From NCBI RefSeq assembly GCF_033958435.1, contig NC_134145.1, forward strand, positions 37,413,501-37,477,500: a stretch of 64,000 nucleotides of DNA, written 5' to 3'. The stretch comes from Carettochelys insculpta. Its lineage: Eukaryota; Chordata; Testudines; Carettochelyidae. Position 1 is the first letter of the stretch, and every line of letters starts with the position of its first letter. Made by a program: the position numbers and the translations under genes. Shown in pieces: positions 1 to 11,965 of this stretch. Below the pieces are notes generated by a model. The model was not told the DNA's origin. It saw only the letters and a program-made list of their open reading frames with translations, and searched no databases.

Positions 1-1639
1 CCAAGTAGTGGGGGATAGTGGGTCAGGGTCTGGAACAAGATCTGCACCCTCTAGGCTTCTGCATTGTATTAGTCTGCCAGTGGGATGGTTCTTTTAAGAG
101 AGAGACACCCCACAGGTAGTCCTGGTTCCTGCTTCAGGCTCCTGGGTCAGCTGGCTGTTGATAATAGTAAGGAAGGTAAAAGAAGGCCTTGTCATTTATG
201 TTTATTATTCAGATCATGTTCAGTTAGAAAAAAAATATTTGTAACATATTCAGATTAGTTTCTATTCCTATCATAGACTATTTTAGGACTGTTTATGTTT
301 TGTGAAATAATGTTTTAAAGAAGTATTGACTTCTTTAGAACCTAGAGCATTTAATGTTTTCATGTTCTATAAATCCAAAGAAAGGTGAACAAGGATGGAA
401 GAATTAAGATGTTTTTGGCACAACCAGCCTCTGTGCCAGTATACTAATGTACCACAGGAACACTGTAGCTGGTCTTTCTCTGGTTTGTAAAGCTAAAAGA
501 AACATTAAAACTAGGAATTTAATTTAAAAATAAAAGAACAATTATGAGATTATTTTGTTTTACACTTTACTAATAAAGAATTACTCGATTTTGTCAGCTG
601 CAGATTTGCCCCCAATGTAAGAATGAAAATGACAATAAAAAGCCCTTTAATCCATTCAGAAATTAACATGCTAGGGACTGTGTAATAAAGTCTTGCCTGT
701 TTGGTCTTAATAAGGACCATTATTGGTAGCAGTATGGGAAAGAGCATAAAATCTTCTCGGTTTGCAACCTGCATGGTAGCTTTGAAGGCTGATTAGCTCA
801 CAAAACCTGCAAATACCTCTTGATTCCCATGCCATCCTGAGGAACTGAAGGTTAAAAACCAGATGTTTACTATTCATATATCTTGAGGTATTGTCTATTT
901 TCCAATTAGACAAAAACTAGCATAAGCACATTTTTACGTGTGATCTTCATACCTTATAAAGGATGAAAGGTCAAAGGTAGCAAGCAAAAGCTATTTGCCA
1001 TTCAGCCCTAATTTACCTTATGCATTATTAAATAATCCCTTATGCATTTCCATCTCTGATAGTCTTGTGGTATGAAGCGTAAGTCAATGGATAAGATCAT
1101 TGCAATAAGCAGAAATGGTATTTAATGCACTGGACACTTTCAATAGCAAAGTAGTTCTAATTAGTGTTGGTAACTGATGTGACAGCAATTTACAGAGCAC
1201 CAGAATAGTTCCTCATTTGTCAAGTGGGTCTGGAGCTTATGGCAGCTTTCTGATCCTCTCCCTTGCCGCAGGACCCGAAAGCACCTTCAAAAAGCTTTCT
1301 CTCATTGATCTTTAGTCAGATGCTGACTGAAAGGCAGATGGCTTTGCCAGAAAGAAGATAGATAGATGCTGCACCCGCATGAAAATGTCACTTGCTTAAT
1401 GAAAAACGTACTTGTTCATAACCTCTGTATACACCCATGTGCATCCATACACAGAAGTGTAACCGTCACCGACACAGAGAGGTTATGTAAAATGGTACTT
1501 TTTATTAATCAGGTGACCTCTGTATATGGACATGTGTTCATACAGACTGTGCATCAGAACATCGAATTGTAGGTGTGTGTCATACAGCTGTAGATATATT
1601 TCTACACAGAGACATATTACACACACATATATGCAATAC
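1..1639. other. AT-rich non-coding stretch, nothing recognised
   Basis: Only short chance frames of under 80 residues occur, with no domain or repeat that I can name. A short GATA run lies near 1355. I see no gene. Confidence 0.6.
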
Positions 1640-1843
1640 CAGTGCTTTTTTGGGGAGGAAAAAAAAAAAGAGGAGCCGGTACTCAGCTGTCTCCCCACCT
1701 CCCCGGGCTCCATGCCTCAGCCAGCTTCCAGCTGTGGGGCTGTCGGGACTAACCCCCGCTACCTGGTCAGTAATCCCATAGCTGAGGCTACTGAGGTGCT
1801 GATACTCAGGACCAGCAAGTACTGACACAAAAAAAAATCACTG
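1640..1843. mobile_element. Short hAT-like non-autonomous DNA transposon
   Basis: The segment starts CAGTGCTTTTTT and ends AAAATCACTG, so both ends read CAGTG inward, followed by a T-run and then a GTACTCAGC / GTACTTGCTGG-like block. CAGTG ends and 8-bp target duplications are typical of hAT elements. The flanks are TGCAATAC (1632-1639) and TGTAAAAC (1844-1851), matching at 6 of 8 positions, as expected of an old insertion. At 204 bp with no transposase it is a MITE. The 99-residue frame that crosses it is incidental. Confidence 0.6.
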
Positions 1844-3355
1844 TGTAAAACACATTACACACAATCTAATCATATGCCATGGAAACAGAAGCTTGATTCA
1901 TTTCTCTCTTCCAGACTTATCATTGAATATTAGACATGCTAAACAACAGATAAAGCAAACTGTTGTTTCTGAAATGTCACAATTTACTTTCCTGGACTCA
2001 GAATTTTCTTTTCATATATTGTTAGTTCATATTCCTTGGAGGGCTACCTTAGTAAATGAAACCGTGTCAGATAAAGAGCAAGTATTGGAAGAATATAATG
2101 TTAAGAAAGTTCATAGCAGTTTTCTCTGTTACATGTTTTAGAGCCATTAGTAAATAAATAAATATTATAGTTAGTTATGGGCTAAGCGATGACAATTTAC
2201 AATGTTCCTCAGCTAGAGCACAAGGGCATTAAAAGCATTTATGAGCTGGAGCAATTTAATTCTCTTTAAACTTTAGTGTCACTTGTAACTCCTCAGCCAA
2301 GTTCGTTCTTCCATTCTCCTGTACTCTGGGAGAGAGCAGCACGTCCACAATGATGTGTCACTTCTGGATATAACAGCCTTTACTGCAGTGGTACAACTGG
2401 AATTTCTGAGCTGTGTATTCAGTGGCTCCTAAAGAGCTTCAGGGTAACAATGTACCAGGCAATCCATCATCATGTTCAGAATTCCCTGGCACTGGTGAAA
2501 ATGAACAGAAAGTGAGAAAGAAGCCCAGGTCAAGAACTGCAACAAAAGAAATGGTCTCATACAAGGAACACAGGTTGGCTTCCTCATTCTGGGAAAACAG
2601 GAGTAGGTCTGCTCAAATATCAGATTAATGGCAGGGCAGGTTACATCGTGCTCTTGGGCCAGCTGCTCAGGTTGTCAAGGGCAGTTCTGGCAGTCAGGGA
2701 TCAGCTGTGCAGAGTGGCATATGGGACTCGCCCTCTTTTTCCTGGTTACGTCCTTGCCCTTTCCTCCCCGTTTGGAGCCTGGTAAGGTTTCATACAAGCT
2801 ACCATAGTGGCCCTGAGACACCAGAGAATTTGTGGGCGAATTCTCCACTGGCCACTTAGGACATGCTTTGGTCAGCTTTGCATCAAAGAATTAGCATTTA
2901 ACATATTCTATAGGCCACTATTTGTATTTTCATTGATGGCTCCTTAATATGAATAAAAAAAATCAGAACTGAAAAACAACATTGTTTGGTCTTTATAGAG
3001 GGTCAAACATAAAGGAATTAAAGAAATCAGGACCTGTGACAATGAGCAAAGGAAAAATAATGTTACAGTGTTGATTAAAGGGAGGCAACAAGACAATCCT
3101 GTAGCATTTTGTATCGAAAATAAAACACAAATGGCAGCCTGCAGGCACCACTTCTACATTTAAAGGTACAGTGCACTGAATAGCAGTATTTCCTTTTAGT
3201 GAGATGGATCCATATAGTACCTCACCAGCTATTTAGACTCCACAGACCTAATCCTGATCTTGGCAACAACCTGTATAGAGTAAGAGCCATTCCATTGCCT
3301 TCCGTGGAATTACACTGCTCTAAAACTTATGTGAATTCTGAAATAGGTCCTCTGA
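1844..3355. other. Unique non-coding stretch
   Basis: Mixed-composition DNA with short unrelated frames (largest 82 residues). I recognise no gene, RNA or repeat. Confidence 0.55.
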
Positions 3356-3443
3356 TACTCAGTAGTAGCAGTAGTAGTAGCATCCTTCAGTCTACGTAGA
3401 CTATGGATCGCGCCCTTCATAGTTGCATTTGGGATCATCATTT

Positions 3444-3518
3444 GCAGTGTCGACTATGACTGTGAAGGCCCACATGAGACTGACAGTCCTTGCTGCATCT
3501 GTTGCATGTGTAATGGGT
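3444..3518 (-). other. Zinc-finger-like C-terminus of the LINE ORF, out of frame with the RT
   Basis: The minus strand reads YTCNRCSKDCQSHVGLHSHS followed by RHC. This gives a C-x2-C pair and a downstream H/C pair (spacing about 12), with the GLHSH signature. Related LINE families end their ORF with a nucleic-acid-binding finger of this type. It lies in a different frame from the RT ending at 3615, so a small indel separates them. Confidence 0.6.
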
Positions 3519-3614
3519 GTCTGGCAGGTCCTTACTGTGCTTTCTGTGGGCTCGCTTCTCCTCTGCTAGGTGTCTGATCCTCATCTCACCCTTCTGAGGG
3601 CCCTTGTGTACTTC

Positions 3615-5150
3615 CTACCTCCATCTGCTGCAATCGTCTGCCAGCTCCTCCCAACTGTCTGGCTCGATGTCTACCTCCCTGAGGTCCCTCTTGCAAACAT
3701 CTTTGTAGCGCAACTGGGGGCGTCGAGGAAGGCTTTTGCCAGAGGCTAGCTCGCCATACAGGATGTCTTTTGGGATCCTTCCATCATTCATCCTGTGGAC
3801 GTGGCCAAGCCAGTGGAGCCACCGCTTCCTGAGGAGGGTGTCCATGGTTGAGATTCCAGCTAGCTCAAAGATGGTGGTGTTGGACACTCTGTCCTTCCAT
3901 GATATTCCAAGGATGTGCCTGAGGCAGCGCAAGTGGAAGACGTTCAGCCTCTTTTCCTGGTGGGTGTACAGGGTCCAAGACTCGCTGCCGTAAAGGAGGG
4001 TGCTGAGGATGCAGGCTCTGTAGACTTGCATTTTGGTGTGGGTGTACAACCTGATGTTATTCCACACTCTCTCGCTGAGTCTGGACAGAGTTGTGGCTGC
4101 TTTTCTGATCCTCCTGTTTAGCTCAGACTCCAATGACAGGGTGTCAGTGATGGTGGACCCGAGGTAAACAAACTCGTGGACGACCTCTAACGAATAGTTG
4201 TCAGTGCTGATTGATGGAGGGTCAGCAATGTCCTGAGCAAGTACATTTGTCTTCTTTAGGCTGATGGAAAGCCTGAAGTCCTTGCATGCTTTGGAGAACC
4301 GATCCAGCAGTTTCTGAAGCTGGTCTTCTGTGTGTGACACTACAGCAGCGTCATCTGTGAACAGCATATCTCTGATGAGGACTTCCCACACCTTAGATTT
4401 AGCTTTCAGCCTTGCAAGATTAAACAGTTTCTCATCAGATCTTGTGTGCAAAAAGATGCCCTCTGTTGAAGATCCAAAGGCGTGCTTCAGGAGGAGTGCA
4501 AAGAAGATCCCGAACAATGTCGGAGCAAGGACACGTCCTTGTTTGACGCCACTCCTGATGCTGAAAACATCTGATTAGGTGCCATCATATTGGATGGTTC
4601 CTCTCATGTCTTCATGGAAAGACTGGATCATCTTGAGTAACTGTGGTAGACATTCTATCTTGTGGAGCAGTTTGAACAGTCCATCCCTGCTGCCCAAGTC
4701 GAAGGCCTTGGTCAGGTCGATGAAGGCAATATAGAGTGGCTTCCTCTGCTTCCTGCATTTCTCCTGCAGCTGCCTCAGAGAGAAGACCATGTCGACGGTA
4801 GATCTCTCTGCGTGGAATCCGCACTGTGATTCGGGATACACCCGCTCAGCAATCTTCTGGAGTCTGCCGAGGATGACGCGAGCAAACTGTTTACCAGTGA
4901 TGCTTAGGAGGGAGATTCCACGGTAATTGTTGCAGTCGCTTCTGTCTCCTTTGTTCTTGTACAAGATTACAAAGTTAGCGTCGCGCATATCCTGTGGAAC
5001 CTCTCCCTCTCTCCAGCACAGGCACAGTAGCTCATGTAGGGGTTCCAGGAAAGTGTCTGTGGCACACTTGATTACCTCTGGTGGCATACCATTCTGGCCC
5101 GGGGCCTTTCCTACTGCAGTGCTGTCGATGGCTTTCTTCAGTTCATCCAC
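3615..5150 (-). pseudogene. LINE reverse transcriptase, interrupted by one stop codon
   Basis: Two collinear frames, 5150-4575 (191 codons) and the frame ending at 3615, are in the same phase and separated only by a TAA at 4575-4577 plus 19 sense codons. The RT motifs are present: NNYRGISLLS (template grip), AFIDLTKAFD (motif A), SGVKQGRVLAPTLF (motif B) and LFTDDAAVV (motif C, with the F-x-D-D catalytic pair). The thumb/connection region follows with FVYLGSTI, LLYGSESWTL and LGHVHRMNDGRIP. A frameshift after the final SRWR separates it from the zinc-finger tail. The protein copied element RNA into the target site. This copy is dead but only lightly damaged, which suggests a fairly young insertion. 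Confidence 0.88.
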
Positions 5151-5210
5151 AGTTGAAGAATCTAAATAAACATCTGATGAAGAAGACGGTTGTGATCTTT
5201 GTAAGGTGAG

Positions 5211-8200
5211 TGTAAGGAAAGATTCAGTGACTTACATGTGACATGAATACAGAGCCTTTCACAGGATTAGGGACATCATGTGCAATTTAGGAGCACCCAT
5301 GTAATCTAGATTCCTGTTGGTATACCCTTATTTGGCAGTGATTGAAGCCACAATCCAGGATAAACATGTCCTCTTGCTCTCTCTCTCCCCCACACACAAA
5401 CACACAATGTGCAATTAGGGAGACATAATCTGGTAAACTTCTAAGCGCTTTGTCTGAGCACAGAGACCCTGACGACATATCTCATTTTCAGATCTAGTTG
5501 CACTTAGGAAAATGCATAGTCAATACATGGAAGATCATGGGAGTGCACCAACGCAATGTGTTCCTGTACGTACAAAAGTAGTGGAGTGAGTAAACTAATA
5601 GTTAAGCTCCTAGACAGTTAATTTCCTTCTTCCTATGCTGGATGTACACAGATATGAAAACTCGGGGGGTTTGTAGCAAGGCAACATAGTCTTACTTATT
5701 GATGCACTTTGCTTTTTGAAGAACTCATGGGCATGATTTTTAGCAACATGATGGCATTTTAAAAGCACCCTAAAATATGTGCAACTAATTCATGCCTACC
5801 TTAAGGCCCATTTACACTAGCATGAAGACGTCCTGCTATGAATGAGAACCTGGTCCTACAATCAATTCAAAATCAATTCCACAATCAAATCAAAAGAATA
5901 GAGATCATTAAAAGAAAAACATATGAAGAGGATTAAAAACATACGAAGAGGATTTTAATCAGCACAACATAGGTCGCAGGGAGAATGGAAGAGATTGGGT
6001 CAGAACATAAGTCAAAAATAATGTAGAGTAAACACTAATAGGATAGACAAGTAAGAGTTTCTTATCTGTTCAGTGCTTACATGTCAAATTAGTAAAATAG
6101 GTTAGGCTCTTGCCGTGTGGATTTAAAGTATGCGTGCGGCATGACTGCCCCAGCTGAATGGCTCATGCGACTTCAGGTCAGGACTCTCCCTTTTCAGGTA
6201 TTTGCTTCCTGGATTTGGGAACATGTTGGTTTGGAGAGGTGATGGAGGTGCCACCTGCAGAGCCAGTCTTAATGGTCAGCAAACCAAGTGGTCTCCCAGG
6301 GCAGCTACTTTCAAAGGGCTGCCAAAAAGCTGGTCTGGCCTGTTGGGCTCAGTTGCTGTCTTGTCAGTTTTCCCCCATGCTGAGCACTTCTGAGCAGGCA
6401 ACTCCATGCCTAAGCCGGCCCTTGCCAGGCTGCCTGCGCTCTGCTCCCGGGCCAGCCCCCACCATGCTGCACACACTCCTGGGTGGGTGCTCCCCTCCCA
6501 GGCAGTCTCTACCACACTGCACACTCCAGGATTGTGCCAGCTGCTGGGCGCGGAGCTGGGTGGAGTGCTGGGCTCAGGGTTATTGTGGGGGCCACCATTT
6601 TCAAGGGGCCACCAAATTTGCCCAGGGCTGCCAAATGGCTAAGACGAACCCTGGCAATATCATACTGTCAATGGAAAGAACAGTGGAAGCAGGACCTTGT
6701 AATGGCAGATCCTCCAGGCCACTTCTCCCAAACCTGCCTATGCCTCACCTTTAGATTCCAAGAGGGCCAAACTGTGTACCTATTGCTCACAGCCGTGAGA
6801 AACTATTGAAGTCTGTATTATTAAAGTCCCTTAAAATGTACCACTCAATTATTATGCACATAGACATGATGGTGATGGGCTTGGTACAAGAACCTGACCA
6901 GAACTACATAAGTGACCACCGAACAACCGTGGTCTGTGCAATCATGTCCTAAACAGAGAAGCAGGGAAAACTGATGCAGACCTGAAGTCCACCAGGCACA
7001 AGACACTCCTGCAATTCTTCAACACTACTGTTGTTTTTACTTCCTGATTCTCTCAGTGTCTTCAGAGGAAGGGCCCAGATTTTACCTGGAAACTATATCA
7101 TTATAAGGATTTTTCATTGTGGATACACAAGGACAATACCTAGTATGTTGACTTCAGTCTGGCTTGCAATAATATGAGTTCAAAGGTAAGTTATTGTTTT
7201 TTCTCTTGCAGATTACAATTTACTTTCCTAAATCTGATCCCAAATCATGTATGGCTCTGTTTAGCTCTATGAATTTAGCAAATAACTCCCATACATAATT
7301 CAGGAATGCTATTTCCCAGGCTTTCAGAAGTAGAAGGTGCCTTGGAAAAGGAAGCTGTACACCAGGGGAAAGACCATTTAATGGACTTTACTGTTTTTGT
7401 GTTTCATTTTTCAAGAATCATTGCAGAGTATTAAACAGGACAAAAGAACCAAGCCTACTGAGCACACTAAAAAGTGCACTATTATTTAACAAACTTTTAG
7501 GATGCTTTATTTAAAGATGAAACTGAAAATAATGTGAGTGAAATGAGACTTCCTCTCTCCCTGATACCCTGCCCTGTCTCTTTTATCCATGTTATATTAC
7601 AGTTCTATTTCCAGGCCTTTCCCATTTTACCTTTCTATGTACTTTTTATATTCCTTTACCTGAAACTGCTGCCTTCTTACTCCCATTCCTGCTCTACCTC
7701 TCAATTATAACTTCTTTACCTTGTGCTTTTGTCATTTGATCCACTTATTGACTTTTGCTCTCAGAACCCTTTTTTGCATCTTTCCTATGAGCTTCTCTAT
7801 CCTTTTATCAATGAATGCCGTATACTTTTACAATATTTTCCTCCAAACAATGGCTTTCCAGTTTCTTTATTGCTATAGAGCAGTTATGAATATTAATGGC
7901 CTCCTGCAAGGGGTATTATTTGTGGTAAAGAACGCTGATCTTTGATCTGTGGTTTTAACTTGCATGTGCTAGCATGTCTGCTGTAAGAGTTTGGGTCCCT
8001 TTTATCTTTTTTCCACAAGATTCCTTTCCTCATTTCCATCTTTGTCTGTATTTTTTACAGAGTTGGAAACTGTGGCAGACCTTTAAGTATTTTTCTTTGT
8101 AAGGTAATCATTCTCGTACTGGCACAGTATATGGTGATTTTTAGCCTGATTCTGTACCTTTCCTCAAGGCAGCAAGCCATTCAGGTGGTAGTGTGTAATT

Positions 8201-9339
8201 TGTTTTGTACTGTGGAATTCCTGCCATGCCTATATGTATTTAGACCACAGGCAAACCAATAAAGTTGTCATAGAAACAAAGCATTTCATGAATAAATCAA
8301 TTTGTAACCAACTTATAAACTTCAAAGAACCTACTGTGCTTTAAGAACACATCCATTACATATACAAGCTAATCATATTTCTAATGAACAATGTACACGT
8401 ATTGTACATTATTTTTTTCTTGTAGGGCATTTTATGAATATTCTTTCATGCTTTCTTGAACAATATGTGTCTGCAGAGGGTAGGGATGGAATGAGAAGCT
8501 GGCATGATAATGCAACAGCAGGATTTTTTTTTTCTTTTTTGATATGCAAGTTGGGGGATTTGGGATTCCAAACAGTAAACACGGACTGCCTGTTCTGCAA
8601 GCCAGCATGGACTAGAAGAATCGGTGTGGGAAAATTTTGATTATGTTCATCCTGGGAGGACTTTATCCATGGTTTATGTAGCTAGGAAAAAACACAGCAT
8701 TGAGACAAGCCTGGTAATAAAAATGTGCAAAAATACAGAGAAGTTAACAAGGCAGGGTACAGAGCAGACATGTTGAAAAGTCAATCTTAACTTGCTCCAA
8801 TGCAGGCTCACTGAAGTAAATGCAGCCCTCCTCCCCCCGCCCTGCCCCACACCCAGTGTAGTTGATGGCAGACTCTAGCACTACGTGGTCCTGCTATTTC
8901 TTTGTTTTCCACCTTATGTATTCACTTACATCAATGCAAAATGAGAATCCAGTCCTGTAGTTTCTGGTTTGTGTCAGAAGTCTCAGAGACATGCTTAAAT
9001 TATGCTTAGTAGGTACAATTTAAAGGTTTTTTTTCCATCTGAATTAGTTTGACCAGTAAATTCTAAATGTATAAGGTATAACCTACAGTGAAATCAATGG
9101 AAAGGCTGCCATTGTTTTCAATGGGCTTTGGATCAGGCCTGTAATGGGCTGTAGCTCTAGAACTGACAGCATTTTAGGTCCCAGTTGTTTCAGCCTTATT
9201 TCCAATTAACATTTTAGTACACGTATAGTCTCATTGCTGAGGCTAGATGCAGGCTCAGCATGATCTGACCAATCTGTGATCTGTCCAGCTTTCGGTACCA
9301 CACATGGCATTGGTAATTCAGACATCTCACTAGCAGGTG
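5211..9339. other. Non-coding stretch with a GC-rich island
   Basis: Mostly AT-rich unique DNA. About 6215-6660 is distinctly GC-rich, with a 198-codon open frame rich in Pro, Cys, Leu and Ser but no domain. It contains two related blocks, near 6309 and 6597, each reading TTTCAARGGG..CCA, so it looks like decayed repeat DNA rather than an exon. About 9090-9150 has the motif TTTTCAATGGGCTTTGGATC, recurrent in sauropsid non-coding DNA. No gene is supported. Confidence 0.5.
5915..5954. repeat. Two-unit tandem repeat, 20-bp unit
   Basis: AAAAACATATGAAGAGGATT is followed directly by a second copy with one difference (ATACGA instead of ATATGA). Confidence 0.9.
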
Positions 9340-10100
9340 ATACCATAGTTAGTCAGGTGCAGTTGTTTGGACTGTGGGTGGACCCCTATCATTTATATTT
9401 CTAATTTGCCTAAAGATGGTGGTGGTGAGCAGACTGTGTTCTGCATATTTATCCAAGCAGGGGAGTCCATTTCTATTTCTCTCTTCCACTCCTATCACAT
9501 CTCTCCAGCCACTTCTGCTGTCTCCACCAATTGTAGCATTAAAGACTCCCAGCAGGATGAGTTTGTCATATGCATGGGTTGATCTGATGATGGAGTCCAG
9601 GGCAGAGTAGAACTGCTCCTTGTTTTCCTCTGTGCTGGTCAGTGCAGCTGCATAGGCACTGATGGTAGTGATACAACTTAGAGGATTAAGGGGAATTGAA
9701 GTTTTATGAGCCATTCATTTAAGCCGACAAGGAGGTCAGGAAGTTATTTCAGGAGTGACGTTCTTATGGCAAATCTGACTCCATAAATCCTGTCTTCATC
9801 CTCTGATCTCCTTTCCAAAAGGAAGTATAACTGCCTCCTAGCTCACCGATGGAACCATCTCTGGCCAGTCTAGTCTCAATCACTGTTGCAATATCAATAT
9901 TGTAACGGGCAAGTTCTCTGGAGAAAAGAGCTTTTCTTCTCTCAGGCCTTTGTGCATCACCTCCACGCACTAAGTTGCAGGCATTCGATGCTTGTAGTGA
10001 GGGTCTTTTCTTCTTTATTGTATTTCAGTGGCATTAGGATGATCTGCCAGCCATGGTAGTTTGTCCAGATATCATATTTAGGGCACCTTTCCTCGCTTCT
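9340..10100 (-). mobile_element. Inverted 5' part of a decayed LINE: AP-endonuclease domain
   Basis: Minus-strand frames at 9970-9764 and 9714-9349 read like the N-terminal and C-terminal halves of an apurinic-type endonuclease. RPERRKALFSRELARYNIDI and VIETRLA carry the catalytic-Glu segment (usually ETR). LGVFNATIG corresponds to the usual GDFNA motif, with the Asp replaced by Val. GWRDVIG and NRNGLPCLDKYAEHSLLTT follow. A frame break separates the halves. The order from right to left is N- to C-terminus, opposite in strand to the RT that begins immediately to the right at about 10.1 kb. The enzyme nicks the target DNA for target-primed reverse transcription; this copy is dead. Confidence 0.75.
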
Positions 10101-11965
10101 TCCGTTGAAAAATGGTAAGCAGTGCCATCCTAAAAGACTCAATAGACCACCCACTATTTATTGGTGTGCCCGTGCCCCTTACGTGAGAAGCACAGTAAAG
10201 AGGCTCTTAGTCTCCTGCAATCAGTTGGGGGAAGTTATAAAAGCCATCAAACAACTGAACTCTAGCAAACCATCTGGAAAGGATGGAATCCAGAAGAACT
10301 GTAAAGTAAAGCAGAACCAAAGGCTACTGAGATGTTTCATGACATCCTGTGTAGCATTTGGGAGGAAAAAGAAATGCCACAAGACTTCAAAGACACTATA
10401 CTGTATTGTATTATTATGTATTGCATTATTGCTCAAAAACAAAGACAGAAAACTTCACTGTGGAAATTAGAGAGGTATTGTTCTCCTCCTTACAGCAAGC
10501 AAAATACTAGCATCCATTCTATTGCAAACTTATCTGAGGAGAATCTGCCGAAAGTGCAGTGTGGTTTTAGGCCAGGTTATAGAACTATGGACATGAACTC
10601 TGTACTAAGGCAGATCCAGTAAAAATGTTTGGAGAAGAACATAGAGCTGTAGCCAGTTTTCATTGATTTGATCCAAGGTTTTGTTATGATCAGAAGAGAG
10701 GATCTTGAGGCTATTCTATATAAACTAGGCTGCCCAGGAAGGTTCAGACAAATCATCTTTCTGTTCCATGATCCCATGACAATGCAAGTACTCACCAGTG
10801 GTGACTTTTTGATGCATTTAAAATCTCGAATGGAGTGAAGCAAGGCTGCATACTTGATACGGCACTGTTCCAGTTGTCCTCTGCTTGTGTTCTCAGCCAT
10901 GCAACAAGGGCTCTGGATCAGGGAATATACATCTGCCACTGTCTCAAAGTCTCCCATTTTGATCTTCAAAGACTCAGTGTAAGACCCAAACACTGGGAAT
11001 GCTTCTTGATGAGGCACTTTTTGCAGATGACTGTACCTTAATTGTCCATAGACAAGGTGACTTTCAGGTCATCATTGATAGGTTTTCTGAAGCTTCCTGC
11101 TCTTTGGGCTTGCCACCAGTCTTGGGAAGAGAGAGCTCTTGCTCCTCAGGGCTGGCCATCTTCATTCAAGGCACACAGCTGAAAAATGTAGATCAGTCCA
11201 GGTATTTGGTCATAGCATTTCAAATAATGACTCCCTTGATAAGGAAATCTCCTCCAGATTTAGGAAAGTCAGCTAGGCCCTTGGTCAACTCCGAACAAAA
11301 GTCCTTAACCAACACAACATCTGTCTATCCAGCAAACTGAAGATCTACAGCACAGTGGTTCTAACATTTCTTCTTGTGTCCCCAATCTGACATGTGGACT
11401 CCTTTTAGATGTCACATTAGTCATCCTGAACAATTTCACATGTACTCCCTCCATTCAATAATTAGTATTCGCTGGCAGGACAGAGTGACCAGCATTAAGG
11501 TCCTTGTGAGAACAAATGCAACAAAGATTGAGGAAGAGTTACTGAGACCACAATTTTGGTTGACCAGGCCAGCAGGATGGACGATCAAAGTGTTCCAAAC
11601 CAGATCATGTATGGGGAGCTGAGTCAGGGCAAAAGAAACAAGGGTTGTCTGTATAAACACTTAAAAGATAATCTGAAGAGCTGTCTCCAGTGAGTTGACA
11701 TCAATACCACTAAATTTTAGTAAACAGCTCAGGAAAAGACTCACTGATGGTGTCTGATAAGACCAACATGTGACTTGTTTGAACAGGATCAATGAAATTA
11801 TCTCCAGGATGCACAAGAAAGGTGGTACAGCGCTGCATTAGCAAATAACAGAGATACAGACCTCCCAGGCCCTCAGTTCAGCTGAGTCCATGCATTAGGA
11901 TTTAGGCTGTGGAGTCATATACTCAGCCATATATGAGAATTGCAACAACATCATTGACATCATCT
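10101..11965 (+). mobile_element. 3' part of a decayed LINE: RT, connection region and finger tail
   Basis: Plus-strand fragments in several frames form a degraded RT. They are AIKQLNSSKPSGKDGI (10.24-10.29 kb, entry to the RT), CSIWEEKEMPQDFKD, ENLPKVQCGFRPGYRTMDM (10.54-10.60 kb), a motif-B remnant near GVKQGC (10.83 kb), and ALFADDCTLIVH (about 11.02 kb, motif C with the catalytic DD). The connection part includes WQDRVTSIKVLVRTNATKIE (11.47-11.53 kb) and MYGELSQGKRNKGCLY (about 11.61 kb). A remnant LWSHILSHI near 11.91 kb resembles the end of the terminal finger. Many frameshifts and stops are present. It is related to, but clearly distinct from, the LINE at 3.4-5.2 kb. Confidence 0.78.

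Larger units (their letters stand above)
3356..5210 (-). mobile_element. 5'-truncated non-LTR retrotransposon (RTE-like LINE)
   Basis: On the minus strand the RT and C-terminal part of a non-LTR retrotransposon can be read almost continuously, followed by a zinc-finger-like segment (3444-3518) and a 3' end of TAC-type trinucleotide repeats (about 3361-3385). The order RT, GxxxWTLY...GISWKDR-type connection region, terminal C2H-type finger and trinucleotide tail fits RTE-like LINEs within the jockey/RTE assemblage; the exact clade is uncertain. The apurinic endonuclease domain is absent, so the copy is 5'-truncated. The 5' boundary near 5.2 kb is approximate, because the frame stays open upstream of 5150 without clear homology. 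I found no convincing target-site duplication. Confidence 0.85.

Noticed and set aside
6158..6754. 198-codon plus-strand frame
   Set aside because: Composition-driven frame in a GC-rich patch with overlapping open frames on both strands and no domain.
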